IMG/VR virus record: IMGVR_UViG_3300030060_003713
Location: 1 to 33,760 of that record
DNA length: 33,760 nucleotides
Direction: 5' to 3' (one strand)
Source of the DNA: a virus
The notes beneath the pieces are model-generated. The model ran no database searches. It was not told where the DNA came from and worked only from the letters and a program-made list of their open reading frames with translations. This document shows, piece after piece, positions 1-7,675 of this stretch. Positions within the stretch are counted from its first letter, which is position 1, and every line of letters starts with the position of its first letter. The translations under genes were made by a program, and so were the position numbers.

Positions 1-231
1 TCAGTTATACCTGCGGCTGACTTTGGATTGTCTACAATACATTGTGCAACAATTACAGGTTTTGATAACGCTAACGGAATACAACCGCAAGTTGAATGTT
101 CAGCAACAGGGGCTTATGAATCAAGCACTTCTATTGCTCTAATGTTCACTTCACTTGACGGAACTAACGCTACCGTTTCCGATGATGGCAACGGTGGTTC
201 TGTTAGACTAAGAGTTTGGGGCAACCTTTGA
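1..231 (+). CDS. Partial virion-type beta-rich protein (C-terminal end only)
   Basis: The reading frame is open from the first base to a TGA at 229-231, so only the last 76 residues of a longer gene are seen. The TTG at 28 could act as a start, but nothing resembling a ribosome-binding site precedes it. The visible part is Ser/Thr/Gly-rich and alternates polar and hydrophobic residues, as beta-sandwich virion proteins do. It ends in a strand-like VRLRVWGNL. It lies just before other small virion-like genes in the same direction. A head decoration or minor structural protein is an inference from composition and position; no specific family is recognised. Confidence 0.55.
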   Translation, partial: SVIPAADFGLSTIHCATITGFDNANGIQPQVECSATGAYESSTSIALMFTSLDGTNATVSDDGNGGSVRLRVWGNL

Positions 232-241
232 GGTGGCTTGA

Positions 242-586
242 TTGGTAACAGTTAGATTAACTGATAATTCTAAAATCGGTAGACTTAACATTACACCAAA
301 ACAAGAAATAACAAGGAAAGAAGAAGCGACAGTCTCAGTAAGATGGGCTGTCCTTCGTCTTTCCGACCCTAATTATTTCTTTAGTTTTGGTGAAGAAGAC
401 CGTGAAGAGTTGTTAGCACTTAATGAAAAACTAGTCCTACTGGGTTGTAAGGAAACAGGAAAGGATATTTCAACTGTTAAAGAATTAGCAGACGAACTAC
501 TTCCTAAGAAAGAGAAGCCTAAACCAAAACCTAAACCAAAACCTAAACCAAAAGCAAAAACTCCTTCTAAAACAAAGAAAGAGTAA
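242..586 (+). CDS. Hypothetical protein with a Lys-Pro repeat tail
   Basis: This 114-residue protein starts at TTG 242, placed by an AGGTGG ribosome-binding site at 231-236. Residues 1-90 look like a small mixed fold with an acidic helical stretch. The last 25 residues are a strongly basic Lys-Pro repeat (KPKPKPKP) followed by a Lys/Thr/Ser end, encoded by a 12-bp tandem repeat. Such tails are usually extended and can bind DNA or thread through a capsid, but no function can be assigned. It sits between two beta-rich virion-type genes, so a virion-associated role is plausible. I do not recognise the family. Confidence 0.7.
   Translation: MVTVRLTDNSKIGRLNITPKQEITRKEEATVSVRWAVLRLSDPNYFFSFGEEDREELLALNEKLVLLGCKETGKDISTVKELADELLPKKEKPKPKPKPKPKPKAKTPSKTKKE
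518..553 (+). repeat. Three tandem copies of a 12-bp unit
   Basis: The unit CCTAAACCAAAA occurs three times without interruption at 518-529, 530-541 and 542-553. It lies inside the preceding gene and codes for alternating Lys-Pro. Copy number in such repeats can vary between related genomes through slippage. Confidence 0.95.
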
Positions 587-603
587 TCGCTACATTAAAT
601 AGG

Positions 604-618
604 TGGAGTCTTTCTCCA
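604..618 (+). other. Small hairpin in the 52-bp gap before the beta-sandwich gene
   Basis: TGGAG at 604-608 pairs with CTCCA at 614-618 around a five-base TCTTT loop. It lies in the gap 587-638, one of the two longest gaps in the rightward unit, ahead of the AGGTGAT ribosome-binding site at about 629-635. No T-run follows directly, so it does not look like a terminator. RNA processing or mRNA stability is possible. Confidence 0.4.
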
Positions 619-638
619 TAGATTGAACAGGTGATAGT

Positions 639-944
639 ATGACAGGCATAGGCGGTTGTAGAAGTAGTGGAGTATTGGGCGCAAGCGCAGTTGTAAGTAA
701 CGAAGGGGCTAAGTTAATTAGCATACATGCGGCAATTACAATAGCGGGTGGAGACGCAGTAACAGTTAAGGTTTTCAACGGAACAGATAACACAGGAACA
801 GAAGTTGCTAGAATATTTCATTCAGTAACAGGGCATTATAATCTTGAATACGATATGCATGGAGTTCTTTGCAGAAGCGGAATATTCTTGGAAGTAACAG
901 AAGCAGGAAGTTCTACGGCAAATGTTTCCGTAGAGTTCAACTGA
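639..944 (+). CDS. Small beta-sandwich virion protein
   Basis: This 101-residue protein starts at ATG 639 after AGGTGAT. The sequence runs as alternating strands: ISIHAAITIAG, VTVKVFNG, ARIFHSVTG, YNLEYDM, GIFLEVTEAG and ANVSVEFN. A short-strand pattern of this type, with an asparagine/threonine turn after KVFNG and a glycine before the penultimate strand, is common in small head-decoration and fibre proteins of tailed viruses. The gene follows the Lys-Pro protein and precedes the membrane proteins in one operon. The virion role is inferred from pattern and context. Confidence 0.6.
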   Translation: MTGIGGCRSSGVLGASAVVSNEGAKLISIHAAITIAGGDAVTVKVFNGTDNTGTEVARIFHSVTGHYNLEYDMHGVLCRSGIFLEVTEAGSSTANVSVEFN

Positions 945-953
945 GGTTTTATT

Positions 954-1364
954 ATGGCGGCACTAAGTCAAGACACAAGGTTAGTTATGACAATTTTATT
1001 TGTCGGAACAGTTAGCGGAGCGAATGTATATTTCTATTCTGCTTACGGATTGAATTTCCCATACGGGGCATTAGCACATTCTGTTCTGTTTGGGCTTATT
1101 ACAGTGGGTGGAATAATGGTTATGAAAGCATTATTTGATTTATCACTAAATGATAAGATTGAGATAAGATTACTAGACAGACAAATTGAAAATCACTTCC
1201 AAAGACTACAAAGAGAAGAACAAATAAAATCAAAACTACAAGATAGTATGAAACAGTTTGGTACAGTAAGGCGTGAAAACTGGCGAAGCGGAGTCATGGC
1301 CACTACTGAAGACTATGACGACAACACAATAGGAAATGAATTCTTAGCAACTATACAACAATAG
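954..1364 (+). CDS. Membrane protein with two N-terminal transmembrane helices
   Basis: This 136-residue protein starts at ATG 954 after GAGGT. Two hydrophobic segments are clear, at about residues 10-30 (VMTILFVGTVSGANVYFY) and 38-62 (AHSVLFGLITVGGIMVMKAL). A charged helical, probably coiled-coil region covers about 65-110 (DRQIENHFQRLQREEQIKSK), and the tail is acidic. A two-helix hairpin with a cytoplasmic charged domain would suit a holin-like or membrane-anchoring protein, but no family is recognised. It is the first gene of a block that also holds a second membrane protein, an acetyltransferase and a small GTPase, inside the virion operon. Confidence 0.65.
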   Translation: MAALSQDTRLVMTILFVGTVSGANVYFYSAYGLNFPYGALAHSVLFGLITVGGIMVMKALFDLSLNDKIEIRLLDRQIENHFQRLQREEQIKSKLQDSMKQFGTVRRENWRSGVMATTEDYDDNTIGNEFLATIQQ

Positions 1365-1375
1365 GTTGTGGTTGA

Positions 1376-1594
1376 TTGGTCTTTGGCGACATAATGGGCT
1401 TTAGTGAGTCCGACTATGTATATAATCAAAGTCGGGCGCATTCAGCAGATATGTTCTTCATAAAAATGAAGATGTATTTTTGGGGAAGTTGCGTTGGACT
1501 ATCAGCCTTTTTGATAGGCAATATCATGGGAGTCTTTGACATCAATATAATGGGTTGGATTATAGAGAGGGCTAAGGATATTTGGGGGCATTAA
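1376..1594 (+). CDS. Small single-span membrane protein
   Basis: This 72-residue ORF starts at TTG 1376; an in-frame ATG at 1394 is an alternative, and neither has a strong ribosome-binding site. One hydrophobic segment is visible at about residues 33-52 (MYFWGSCVGLSAFLIGNIMG), followed by an amphipathic end (IIERAKDIWGH). Twelve bases separate it from the two-helix membrane protein upstream and one base from the next gene. It could be a partner of the upstream protein or a small lysis or anchor protein. Function unknown. Confidence 0.55.
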   Translation: MVFGDIMGFSESDYVYNQSRAHSADMFFIKMKMYFWGSCVGLSAFLIGNIMGVFDINIMGWIIERAKDIWGH

Positions 1595-1595
1595 T

Positions 1596-1913
1596 TTGTG
1601 GAAAAATATTCTTAAAAGCACTTTAGAAGATTTAGGAATAGTAGAGCCTTTTAGTTGGATTTCTAAAGATAGAATAAGCGACGGAGAAGCAGAATTGGTT
1701 GATGGCGAATATGGAATTTATTGGCAAATTAATCAATTTGGCTTAGAAAGGGGATATAGAAATAAAGGCTTAGGTGAAAAATACCTAAGAGAATTTATTG
1801 ACTATTTAGAAAGTGAATTTGAAACCAATGATATTCCTTTAGTTCATATGCCCGTAGGTGAAGCAATTACTTTTTGGGAACGCATGGAAGGAAAGGGATT
1901 AGTGATTGTTTAA
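1596..1913 (+). CDS. Minimal GNAT-type N-acetyltransferase
   Basis: This 105-residue protein starts at TTG 1596. The segment RGYRNKGLGEKYLREFIDYL (about residues 52-71) matches GNAT motif A, the acetyl-CoA pyrophosphate loop with its R/Q-x-x-G-x-G/A pattern after a beta strand. Near the end, AITFWERMEGKGLVIV matches motif B, where a Phe-Trp-Glu helix precedes the last strand. At 105 residues it is shorter than most GNATs (about 140-180) and lacks much of the N-terminal part. The substrate is unknown; small GNATs acetylate proteins, peptides, antibiotics or polyamines. Its stop codon overlaps the start of the GTPase gene (TAATG), so the two are probably translated together. Confidence 0.65.
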   Translation: MWKNILKSTLEDLGIVEPFSWISKDRISDGEAELVDGEYGIYWQINQFGLERGYRNKGLGEKYLREFIDYLESEFETNDIPLVHMPVGEAITFWERMEGKGLVIV

Positions 1914-2575
1914 TGTCCATAATGACAGGTTTTGCCATACTAGTTGGTGAAGCAATTATAGGCTTTTACAAAAAAGTTCATGCAATTAACTTTGGAGTCT
2001 ATGGTTCTACAATGGTTGGTAAAACAACTTTGAGTCATCAACTTAGAACAAGGGGAGAAGTTCCCACGATAAAAGATAGAACCGTTGGTTTACATAGAGC
2101 CACTAGAAAGAATGTTAAGATTGATGGTAGTTCTCACACAATTAAGAGTGCTGACTTAGGAGGAGAAGCAATCTATTGGAAAGAATGGGTCAAAGATATG
2201 CAGAAGCGTAAAGTTAAATATATTATTTTTATGATAGACCACAGACACTTAGATTCACCTTCTAACTTAGACCATCAATTAGCATGGAAGTTTTTAGTAG
2301 ATACTATTGTAGCAGATAGATGGCCTTCGGGCAGAAAGAAGAAAGAGGCCGACTATCCTATGGCAGTTGGTATATGGGGAAACAAATATGATATGTGGGG
2401 AGAGAAGTATAAAAGTGATAAACCCATAGACAAACATGAAATATTTGAACCGTTTACATATGGAATGAGGCAGTTGAATGACAAGGGAATACCTTGTTTT
2501 AAATATATAGTATCGGCCAAGTCCGACCCTGAAATGGTGTATAAAGGAATTACTAGTATGATAAAAGATTATTGA
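1913..2575 (+). CDS. Arf/Ras-like small GTPase with hydrophobic N-terminus
   Basis: The start is ATG 1913, in a TAATG overlap with the acetyltransferase and preceded by GTGATT; this gives 220 residues, a usual small-GTPase length. All five G motifs are visible in order: G1 P-loop GSTMVGKTT (31-39), a candidate G2 threonine in DRTVG (T57), G3 DLGG (81-84), G4 NKYD (157-160) and G5 SAK (201-203). The DLGG form resembles Arf, Sar and SR-beta GTPases more than Ras. The residue after DLGG is Glu rather than the usual catalytic Gln, so hydrolysis may be slow or differently stimulated. The first 20 residues are hydrophobic or amphipathic, as in Arf or SR-beta, and suggest membrane association. Small GTPases are rare in viruses, and the role here is unknown. 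Confidence 0.8.
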   Translation: MSIMTGFAILVGEAIIGFYKKVHAINFGVYGSTMVGKTTLSHQLRTRGEVPTIKDRTVGLHRATRKNVKIDGSSHTIKSADLGGEAIYWKEWVKDMQKRKVKYIIFMIDHRHLDSPSNLDHQLAWKFLVDTIVADRWPSGRKKKEADYPMAVGIWGNKYDMWGEKYKSDKPIDKHEIFEPFTYGMRQLNDKGIPCFKYIVSAKSDPEMVYKGITSMIKDY

Positions 2576-2585
2576 GGAATAAAAG

Positions 2586-3218
2586 ATGTATCAGCAACCG
2601 AATTTAATAAATACGCAACAAGCAAAGAACGCTTTTTTGCCTAAACTACAACAGTATAGAGCAGTTGGGGCAATTGAAGATTATAAGTTTGATGCGCTAA
2701 AACCAAAAAAACAAATGAAAGAAATAAGAAAGGTATTGTTACCGGAAAAGAAACAAATATTGTTTTTAAAATATGGTCACAAGTTTAACTTTAAAGATAG
2801 ATGTGTAGTATGTGGAACTCATCATGTTTGGGAAGCAGGAGATTACTTAAGACCACCAATACCGCTAGATAAAGTAGAGAAAGGAAGACCACTTAGAGGA
2901 ACTTACTGTCCTAGACATGCGGCTATTCACAAACAAATGGAAATGCTACAACAACAAATATTAGCAGATGAACATGGACTAGATTTTAAAGCATTTATTC
3001 CTAAAGCCAAAATGCCTAATATGTTAAAAAGACAACAATTAAACAACTTAACGAAAGAAGATGTTATGAGGCTGACTAGCATGGGATGGAACATAACGCC
3101 ACCAACACCGGCTACAGATGCAGAAACGCAAATGGCAGAAATAATTAGATTGATGGCAGAAATACAATTAAATACAGAAAGAGTTAATTATCTAATTAAA
3201 GGAGAACAGGGTGAATGA
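2586..3218 (+). CDS. Hypothetical protein with putative CxxC/CxxH zinc site
   Basis: This 210-residue protein starts at ATG 2586. Residues C73 and C76 (CVVC) and C108 and H111 (CPRH) form a spaced pair that could bind one zinc ion, as in treble-clef or HNH-like zinc sites. The CPRHAAIH segment superficially recalls HNH nucleases, but the rest of an HNH active site is not evident. The ends are helical and Gln-rich (KQMEMLQQQI; AEIIRLMAEIQ). It follows the GTPase gene by 10 bases and its end touches the start region of the next gene. It may be a nucleic-acid-binding or structural protein; function unknown. Confidence 0.6.
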   Translation: MYQQPNLINTQQAKNAFLPKLQQYRAVGAIEDYKFDALKPKKQMKEIRKVLLPEKKQILFLKYGHKFNFKDRCVVCGTHHVWEAGDYLRPPIPLDKVEKGRPLRGTYCPRHAAIHKQMEMLQQQILADEHGLDFKAFIPKAKMPNMLKRQQLNNLTKEDVMRLTSMGWNITPPTPATDAETQMAEIIRLMAEIQLNTERVNYLIKGEQGE

Positions 3219-3219
3219 T

Positions 3220-3888
3220 ATGGGAATTTTAGGAACAAGTAACGGAACGGTCTTGGCATCAGTACAAGCACAAAGCGACCAACAATTCAAGAATGTAAAT
3301 AATTTACTTTCTTTACAAGACAACCATGTTGAAGAGTTCTTTCAATATCATGGTCAAATGTTTTTGACACAGATGGAGAAACTTATGGAAGATGTTGTAG
3401 AAAGAGTAGTTAGTAAAATGTTGGCTAAGTTACAATTTACAACTGATTCTACAACAGGAATGTTAAGAATACATAATGATGCCATGAGAGAATTTGAAAA
3501 GATTACCTCAGAAAACATTGAGTTAGATATTAAGAATATATTAGATGCGGCTATCAATACAGAAGTTGTTAATCAAAGAAAGTTGGCAAAACAACAATAC
3601 TTAGAATCTCAAGGATTTAGTGGTGGTGGCGGTATGCAACAGATGGCACAACCAACCGCAGGTATGGCAATAGCCGGACTAACAGGACAAACTCAACAAT
3701 ATCAACAAATGCAAGGTGCTATGAATAATGGTAGTGGTTATCCTATTCCACCATCGGGAACTGATAATTATGGAAGGCCATATTGGATAGATGCTCAAGG
3801 GCAGATGAGTTACGAACCTCCACAAAGCGGTTTAGGTTTAGGTAGTGCTATACAAAAAGGTGCGGCTTGGGCTAAATGGTTAATGTGA
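3220..3888 (+). CDS. Hypothetical Gln/Gly-rich structural-type protein
   Basis: ATG 3220 is preferred over the in-frame GTG 3211 because GGTGA at 3210-3214 lies at the right spacing; this gives 222 residues. The N-terminal 120 residues are helical (VEEFFQYHGQMFLTQMEKLM and a following long helix). From about residue 125 the sequence becomes Gly/Gln/Met/Pro-rich and low in complexity (GGGGMQQMAQ, QQYQQMQGAMNNG), and it ends in a short amphipathic helix (AIQKGAAWAKWLM). No family is recognised. Such two-part proteins often occur as scaffold or internal virion proteins, but that is only inference from composition and position. Confidence 0.6.
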   Translation: MGILGTSNGTVLASVQAQSDQQFKNVNNLLSLQDNHVEEFFQYHGQMFLTQMEKLMEDVVERVVSKMLAKLQFTTDSTTGMLRIHNDAMREFEKITSENIELDIKNILDAAINTEVVNQRKLAKQQYLESQGFSGGGGMQQMAQPTAGMAIAGLTGQTQQYQQMQGAMNNGSGYPIPPSGTDNYGRPYWIDAQGQMSYEPPQSGLGLGSAIQKGAAWAKWLM

Positions 3889-3900
3889 AGGTGATTTTTT

Positions 3901-5808
3901 TTGAGAATAAAAGATGCTAAGGGTAGTCCTCTATCTTGGACTCAACCTATAGCAACTCAAAGATTTGCCGAGTTTATTTTATTTGATTATTTAGCAGAAG
4001 GTTCTACTGGAAAAGGAACAGAAGATTATGCGGAAAGAGTAGACCCCGATGATGTAAAAGAAAAAAACTTTGGTGCTGAAGCATATGATGAAAATAAATT
4101 CATAACTGTTTATAAAAAAGCATTGTCAGCACTAAAGAATAAATCTATTTCAACTATTATAAAAGACAAAAGATTTCAATTGCGTTTAAATCCTGACATT
4201 GAAAGTTTCTTAGAAACTAATGAAATCGGAAAGGAACTCGCACAAATAAAATTAAAAAATTTAACAAGTCAAAAATTAGCAAGCGTTTTTAGAGATACAA
4301 AAGCAACAAAAGCAAGTCAATCTAGGATTAGGCAGGGTTTAACTCAAAGTGAGTTAAAGAAACTTAAAAAATTAAAAGATGACAATGGTAATAATATTTT
4401 TAATGTTGAAGAAAAATCTCATAGAAACAAAAACAAAAGAACTAAAATTATTACATTTACTGAATTAAGCAACGATGCCTATATAGACAATCTCAACACT
4501 GAAGAAAGTGGCTACCCCAAAGCGGAGGCATTATTCGACGCAGGTTTTATTAGAGAAGAAAAAGACTTAAGGAATATATTACTTCCCACTATCATAACAA
4601 GTAAAAAAATCCAACAAGAAACTAAAATGACTATTGGGGGCGGAGATGATGAAAAGTTATCTTTGGAAAGTAGCCCTCTTTATAGAGAACAAGTTATACC
4701 CATAGCCACAACAACGGGTAGAGAACAAAAAACAGCAACAGATAGTTTAGAAGTAATATTTGGAAAACAATATGAAGATACAGATGAGGGAGAGAAAGCA
4801 GTATTTGAATATTCTAAACTTAGAAGAGAAACAGATAAACTTAAGCCTATATTCGATGAGTATATTGATAGTTTAAGAGAATTGCTTTTAGAAAGAAACC
4901 CTGCATTGAGAGATATTGAATCATACATTAAAGATGCTACGGAAGAAGAAGTAGATGCAATGTTTGATAGGCTCGAAAGCCCCGAAGAAGAAAAGGACTT
5001 TAGAGCAAAAGAAGAAAAAATAATAGAGGAAACTACCGAAAAAGAAAAAGAAAAAACACAAGGTTTCGTTAAGGATTTTTTAAAAGAGATTATTGATGAA
5101 CCTATTAAAGATAGCACAATATCCGACTTAAAAAGAACTCTTAGTGAAATAAAAATAGGTGGTAAAAGTTTTGAAAATGTGGCTGACTTTGTTACAACAA
5201 ATAGAGATATGTTGAGTCAAATGAGAGTTATAGGACACAACAACCCGCAAAATAACCCATTAAAAGCAAAGCATTTATTGTTGTTACCCGACTTCGACAA
5301 AAGTAGATATGAAATTGAGTTAGGTAAAGGTAAAGATAGCGGAAATCTTTTGAAGCCAATATTTAAAAATTATTTGGCTAATAAAAGAAGATATATTGAC
5401 AAAAGAATAAAAGAAAGCGATAAGGGTTTACCTGCTAGAGATGCAGAAGAAACTGAAACTAGTGAAATGCTAAGAATATTGTATAATAATCCAAGCAGGG
5501 TATTAGACAAACAATATTTTGGTGAAACTATAGGAGATGTTACTAAAGTCATGGACTTTAGATTAGTTATTGATAGGTTTGCTTTTACTGCAAAAGATTC
5601 CGATGGAAAAACTACAACTAGTTATACATATTCTTTAGGTAAATTTGATAGACAGCCTAGCACTATAAAATACAAAAATGTAAACTTAAGAAAGTTACAG
5701 ACAGCATATAAAAAAGAGTCACAGCCCGATTTAAAATCAACAAGAAAAGCAAGAGATTTTATATTTGACATCAAAGAAGAATTAAATATATTAGAAAGGG
5801 AGGTTTAA
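3901..5808 (+). CDS. Large charged hypothetical protein ahead of the connector
   Basis: This 635-residue protein starts at TTG 3901, set by GGTGAT at 3890-3895. It is rich in Lys, Glu and Asp with long helical stretches, including a near-continuous charged helix around residues 360-385 (KEEKIIEETTEKEKEKTQGF), and it has no membrane segment or signal peptide. No enzymatic motif was recognised. It sits between the accessory block and the head-tail connector, where some tailed viruses keep portal-associated, internal or ejected proteins. Lys-rich, flexible composition would suit an internal virion protein, but this cannot be settled by eye. Confidence 0.6.
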   Translation: MRIKDAKGSPLSWTQPIATQRFAEFILFDYLAEGSTGKGTEDYAERVDPDDVKEKNFGAEAYDENKFITVYKKALSALKNKSISTIIKDKRFQLRLNPDIESFLETNEIGKELAQIKLKNLTSQKLASVFRDTKATKASQSRIRQGLTQSELKKLKKLKDDNGNNIFNVEEKSHRNKNKRTKIITFTELSNDAYIDNLNTEESGYPKAEALFDAGFIREEKDLRNILLPTIITSKKIQQETKMTIGGGDDEKLSLESSPLYREQVIPIATTTGREQKTATDSLEVIFGKQYEDTDEGEKAVFEYSKLRRETDKLKPIFDEYIDSLRELLLERNPALRDIESYIKDATEEEVDAMFDRLESPEEEKDFRAKEEKIIEETTEKEKEKTQGFVKDFLKEIIDEPIKDSTISDLKRTLSEIKIGGKSFENVADFVTTNRDMLSQMRVIGHNNPQNNPLKAKHLLLLPDFDKSRYEIELGKGKDSGNLLKPIFKNYLANKRRYIDKRIKESDKGLPARDAEETETSEMLRILYNNPSRVLDKQYFGETIGDVTKVMDFRLVIDRFAFTAKDSDGKTTTSYTYSLGKFDRQPSTIKYKNVNLRKLQTAYKKESQPDLKSTRKARDFIFDIKEELNILEREV

Positions 5809-5812
5809 TACA

Positions 5813-6931
5813 ATGGCAATAGCATCATCACCAAGCGACTACACATCTATTGATGTGGACTATTCAACAGGAAAAGGATTCTATACTGACAAAGATGCAG
5901 TATCGGATATGTTACAGATACCTGCATTTTCATCTTCTACTTTCCCTAGTCAAGCACAGGTCGGTAAGATTATAAAAAACATAGAAGGTATAGTTGATGA
6001 TAAAGTAAAGAGGTCATACAGGCCAATTATTCACAAAGATGAGTTCCATGATTTTGAATTTGTTAGACATCCAATGCAAGCATATTATGGAGGCTATGTA
6101 GGGTTCATACAATTAGCCACAATGAAACTAAAAAAAGTTATATCTCTAAAGGTTTGGCAGGGTAACAGTTATCTTGAGTTAGCATCAGCCCAAGCAAGCG
6201 TCACATTAAACCCCGACAACTTTCAACATCTAAGAAAAATAACTTTACAACTTCCTAATAGTGGTGATACCTTTGAATTGTTTTTTCAAGGGGAAGGAAC
6301 TATGTCGGCTCATAATACATTTGACAGTAGATTTGGAGCAAAGACAACTGCAAGAGATATTTGCCATTTAATTAATGAAGAGTTTCCTGCGAATACTGCT
6401 CAATTTACAGGGGCTAATAGAGAAAAAGAAAGAACTTCTTCGCCTAATAATCTAAGCATAAGTGATTTCTTTTACGCTTCTATTGACCCCGATGATGGAT
6501 ATAAGATTAATATTTCAAGTCTATTGGCAGGGGAAGATGGTTCGGGATGCACAATAACAGTTACAGATAAAGCGGGTCAAGATTCACAATCAACTTCGGA
6601 AGCATTTACAGATAAACAGGATATGAAAAGATTAGGTAGTTTTTGGAGCATCAAGGATGACGGTAGGATATTTTTCTTAAGGGATTATCCATATCATACT
6701 CAAAACTCTATTATTATTACATATGTTGCAGGTTCAAGTCGTGTACCATCGGCTATACATAAAGCAACAACAATGTTAGTTGCGGCTGAATTACTAAGAC
6801 ATGATGACCAAACTATTATGATTGCTGAAACAGGTGGCAATATATCTACTAAAGAAAAGTATGATATTCTAACTAAAGAGGCTATGGATATACTGAAAGG
6901 AAAGGGTGATTTGGTTTATTTACTTGAGTGA
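5813..6931 (+). CDS. Head-tail connector (adaptor) protein, gp6-like, with large insertion
   Basis: This 372-residue protein starts at ATG 5813, preceded by GGAGGT. Residues 31-70 match the typical start of connector adaptors: a short helix after a DKDAVSDMLQ-type motif, then a long helix (QVGKIIKNIEGIVDDKVKRS) ending at an Arg-Ser-Tyr-Arg-Pro turn. Residues 312-331 (PSAIHKATTMLVAAELLRHD) match the C-terminal helix of the same fold. Between them lies an extra beta-rich region of about 200 residues, whereas usual adaptors are about 100-200 residues in total. The gene order connector, small protein, terminator, tail tube supports the call. The adaptor would sit under the portal ring and link the head to the tail. 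Confidence 0.65.
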   Translation: MAIASSPSDYTSIDVDYSTGKGFYTDKDAVSDMLQIPAFSSSTFPSQAQVGKIIKNIEGIVDDKVKRSYRPIIHKDEFHDFEFVRHPMQAYYGGYVGFIQLATMKLKKVISLKVWQGNSYLELASAQASVTLNPDNFQHLRKITLQLPNSGDTFELFFQGEGTMSAHNTFDSRFGAKTTARDICHLINEEFPANTAQFTGANREKERTSSPNNLSISDFFYASIDPDDGYKINISSLLAGEDGSGCTITVTDKAGQDSQSTSEAFTDKQDMKRLGSFWSIKDDGRIFFLRDYPYHTQNSIIITYVAGSSRVPSAIHKATTMLVAAELLRHDDQTIMIAETGGNISTKEKYDILTKEAMDILKGKGDLVYLLE

Positions 6932-6936
6932 TTTTT

Positions 6937-7134
6937 ATGCAAGAGTTACAATTGTTCAAGAAATTTTTAGAAATACAAATGGAAAGACAAAAGGCTATGC
7001 AAGAACTTTCGGAAATATTGGGAATAGATGTATCTTTTAGTGATGAAGAAATAATAAAAAACGCAGAAGAAAGTTTTAGTAAAGCAATAAGTAAGAAACT
7101 AAATGATGATATACAAAAGGCATTGAGGATTTAA
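6937..7134 (+). CDS. Small helical protein between connector and tail terminator
   Basis: ATG 6937 is preferred over the in-frame GTG 6928 because GTGAT at 6928-6932 makes a well-spaced ribosome-binding site; this gives 65 residues. The sequence is helical throughout, with heptad-like hydrophobics (LQLFKKFLEIQMERQKAMQE) and a Lys/Glu-rich second half. It overlaps no neighbour and ends one base before the next start. No family is recognised. The position would fit a stopper or assembly factor, but composition alone does not support a firm call. Confidence 0.6.
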   Translation: MQELQLFKKFLEIQMERQKAMQELSEILGIDVSFSDEEIIKNAEESFSKAISKKLNDDIQKALRI

Positions 7135-7135
7135 T

Positions 7136-7645
7136 ATGGATGAAGTAAGTTTGTTAATAGATTTAGTTTCATCTAATTGGAGTTCTTCTGTAAGCACTTT
7201 AGTTAGTGCCGGAACTATTAGTGCCGACCATGCAGGAACTCCTAACTTTGTTGATGTTAGAACATTACAAAAGAACAAAGGAGTTAGATATGACTTGACG
7301 GCTAAAGATGTTATAATCTTCTTTGAAGACTCTCAAAACATAGAATATCCAACGGTTCATTTTGATGTGAGAAATGAAACTTATTCATTTACAATGCACA
7401 TGAGAACCATACATGATGAAAGAGCAGGTACGGATGCTGACTTTGGAAAGGACAGGCTAAAGGCTTTATACTTGATAGCCCGTCATACGCTTGAGCGAGG
7501 TCGTACTGGATATACCGCAAGTGATGGTTCTAAGTTTAATCAAGTATTTGTAGGTTCAAGAAGCGAAAGTAACGATAGGTCAAAGAGGTTATTCGGTTAT
7601 AAATTAACAATAGAAGCAAAACGATTCGCATTAGCACTCCCTTAG
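7136..7645 (+). CDS. Putative tail terminator / tail completion protein
   Basis: This 169-residue protein starts at ATG 7136. It shows an N-terminal helix (MDEVSLLIDLVSSNW), central strands (VIIFFED, TVHFDVRNETYSFTMHMRT), a helix (DRLKALYLIARHTLE) and a final strand (GYKLTIEAKRFAL). This layout and size match tail terminator and neck proteins, which cap the tail tube and join it to the connector. Its place directly before the tail tube gene supports the call. Confidence is moderate because the family is known more by fold than by sequence motif. Confidence 0.5.
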   Translation: MDEVSLLIDLVSSNWSSSVSTLVSAGTISADHAGTPNFVDVRTLQKNKGVRYDLTAKDVIIFFEDSQNIEYPTVHFDVRNETYSFTMHMRTIHDERAGTDADFGKDRLKALYLIARHTLERGRTGYTASDGSKFNQVFVGSRSESNDRSKRLFGYKLTIEAKRFALALP

Positions 7646-7675
7646 TAAGTATGTAAAGGAAAGGAGAGAAACAAA

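Noticed and set aside
2586-3218. Possible HNH endonuclease from the CxxC and CPRHAAIH segments
   Set aside because: Only the zinc-site look is present; the catalytic HNH signature and the usual spacing are not evident, so only a zinc-site protein is reported.
4026-5100. Further runs such as AAAAAA as slippery sites in the 635-residue gene
   Set aside because: The gene stays open in one frame and no long alternative frame follows; A runs are expected in Lys-rich low-GC genes.
4680-5117. 145-residue minus-strand frame
   Set aside because: It is antisense to the 635-residue gene, has a Ser/Leu-rich composition typical of the reverse of Lys/Glu codons, and no ribosome-binding site.
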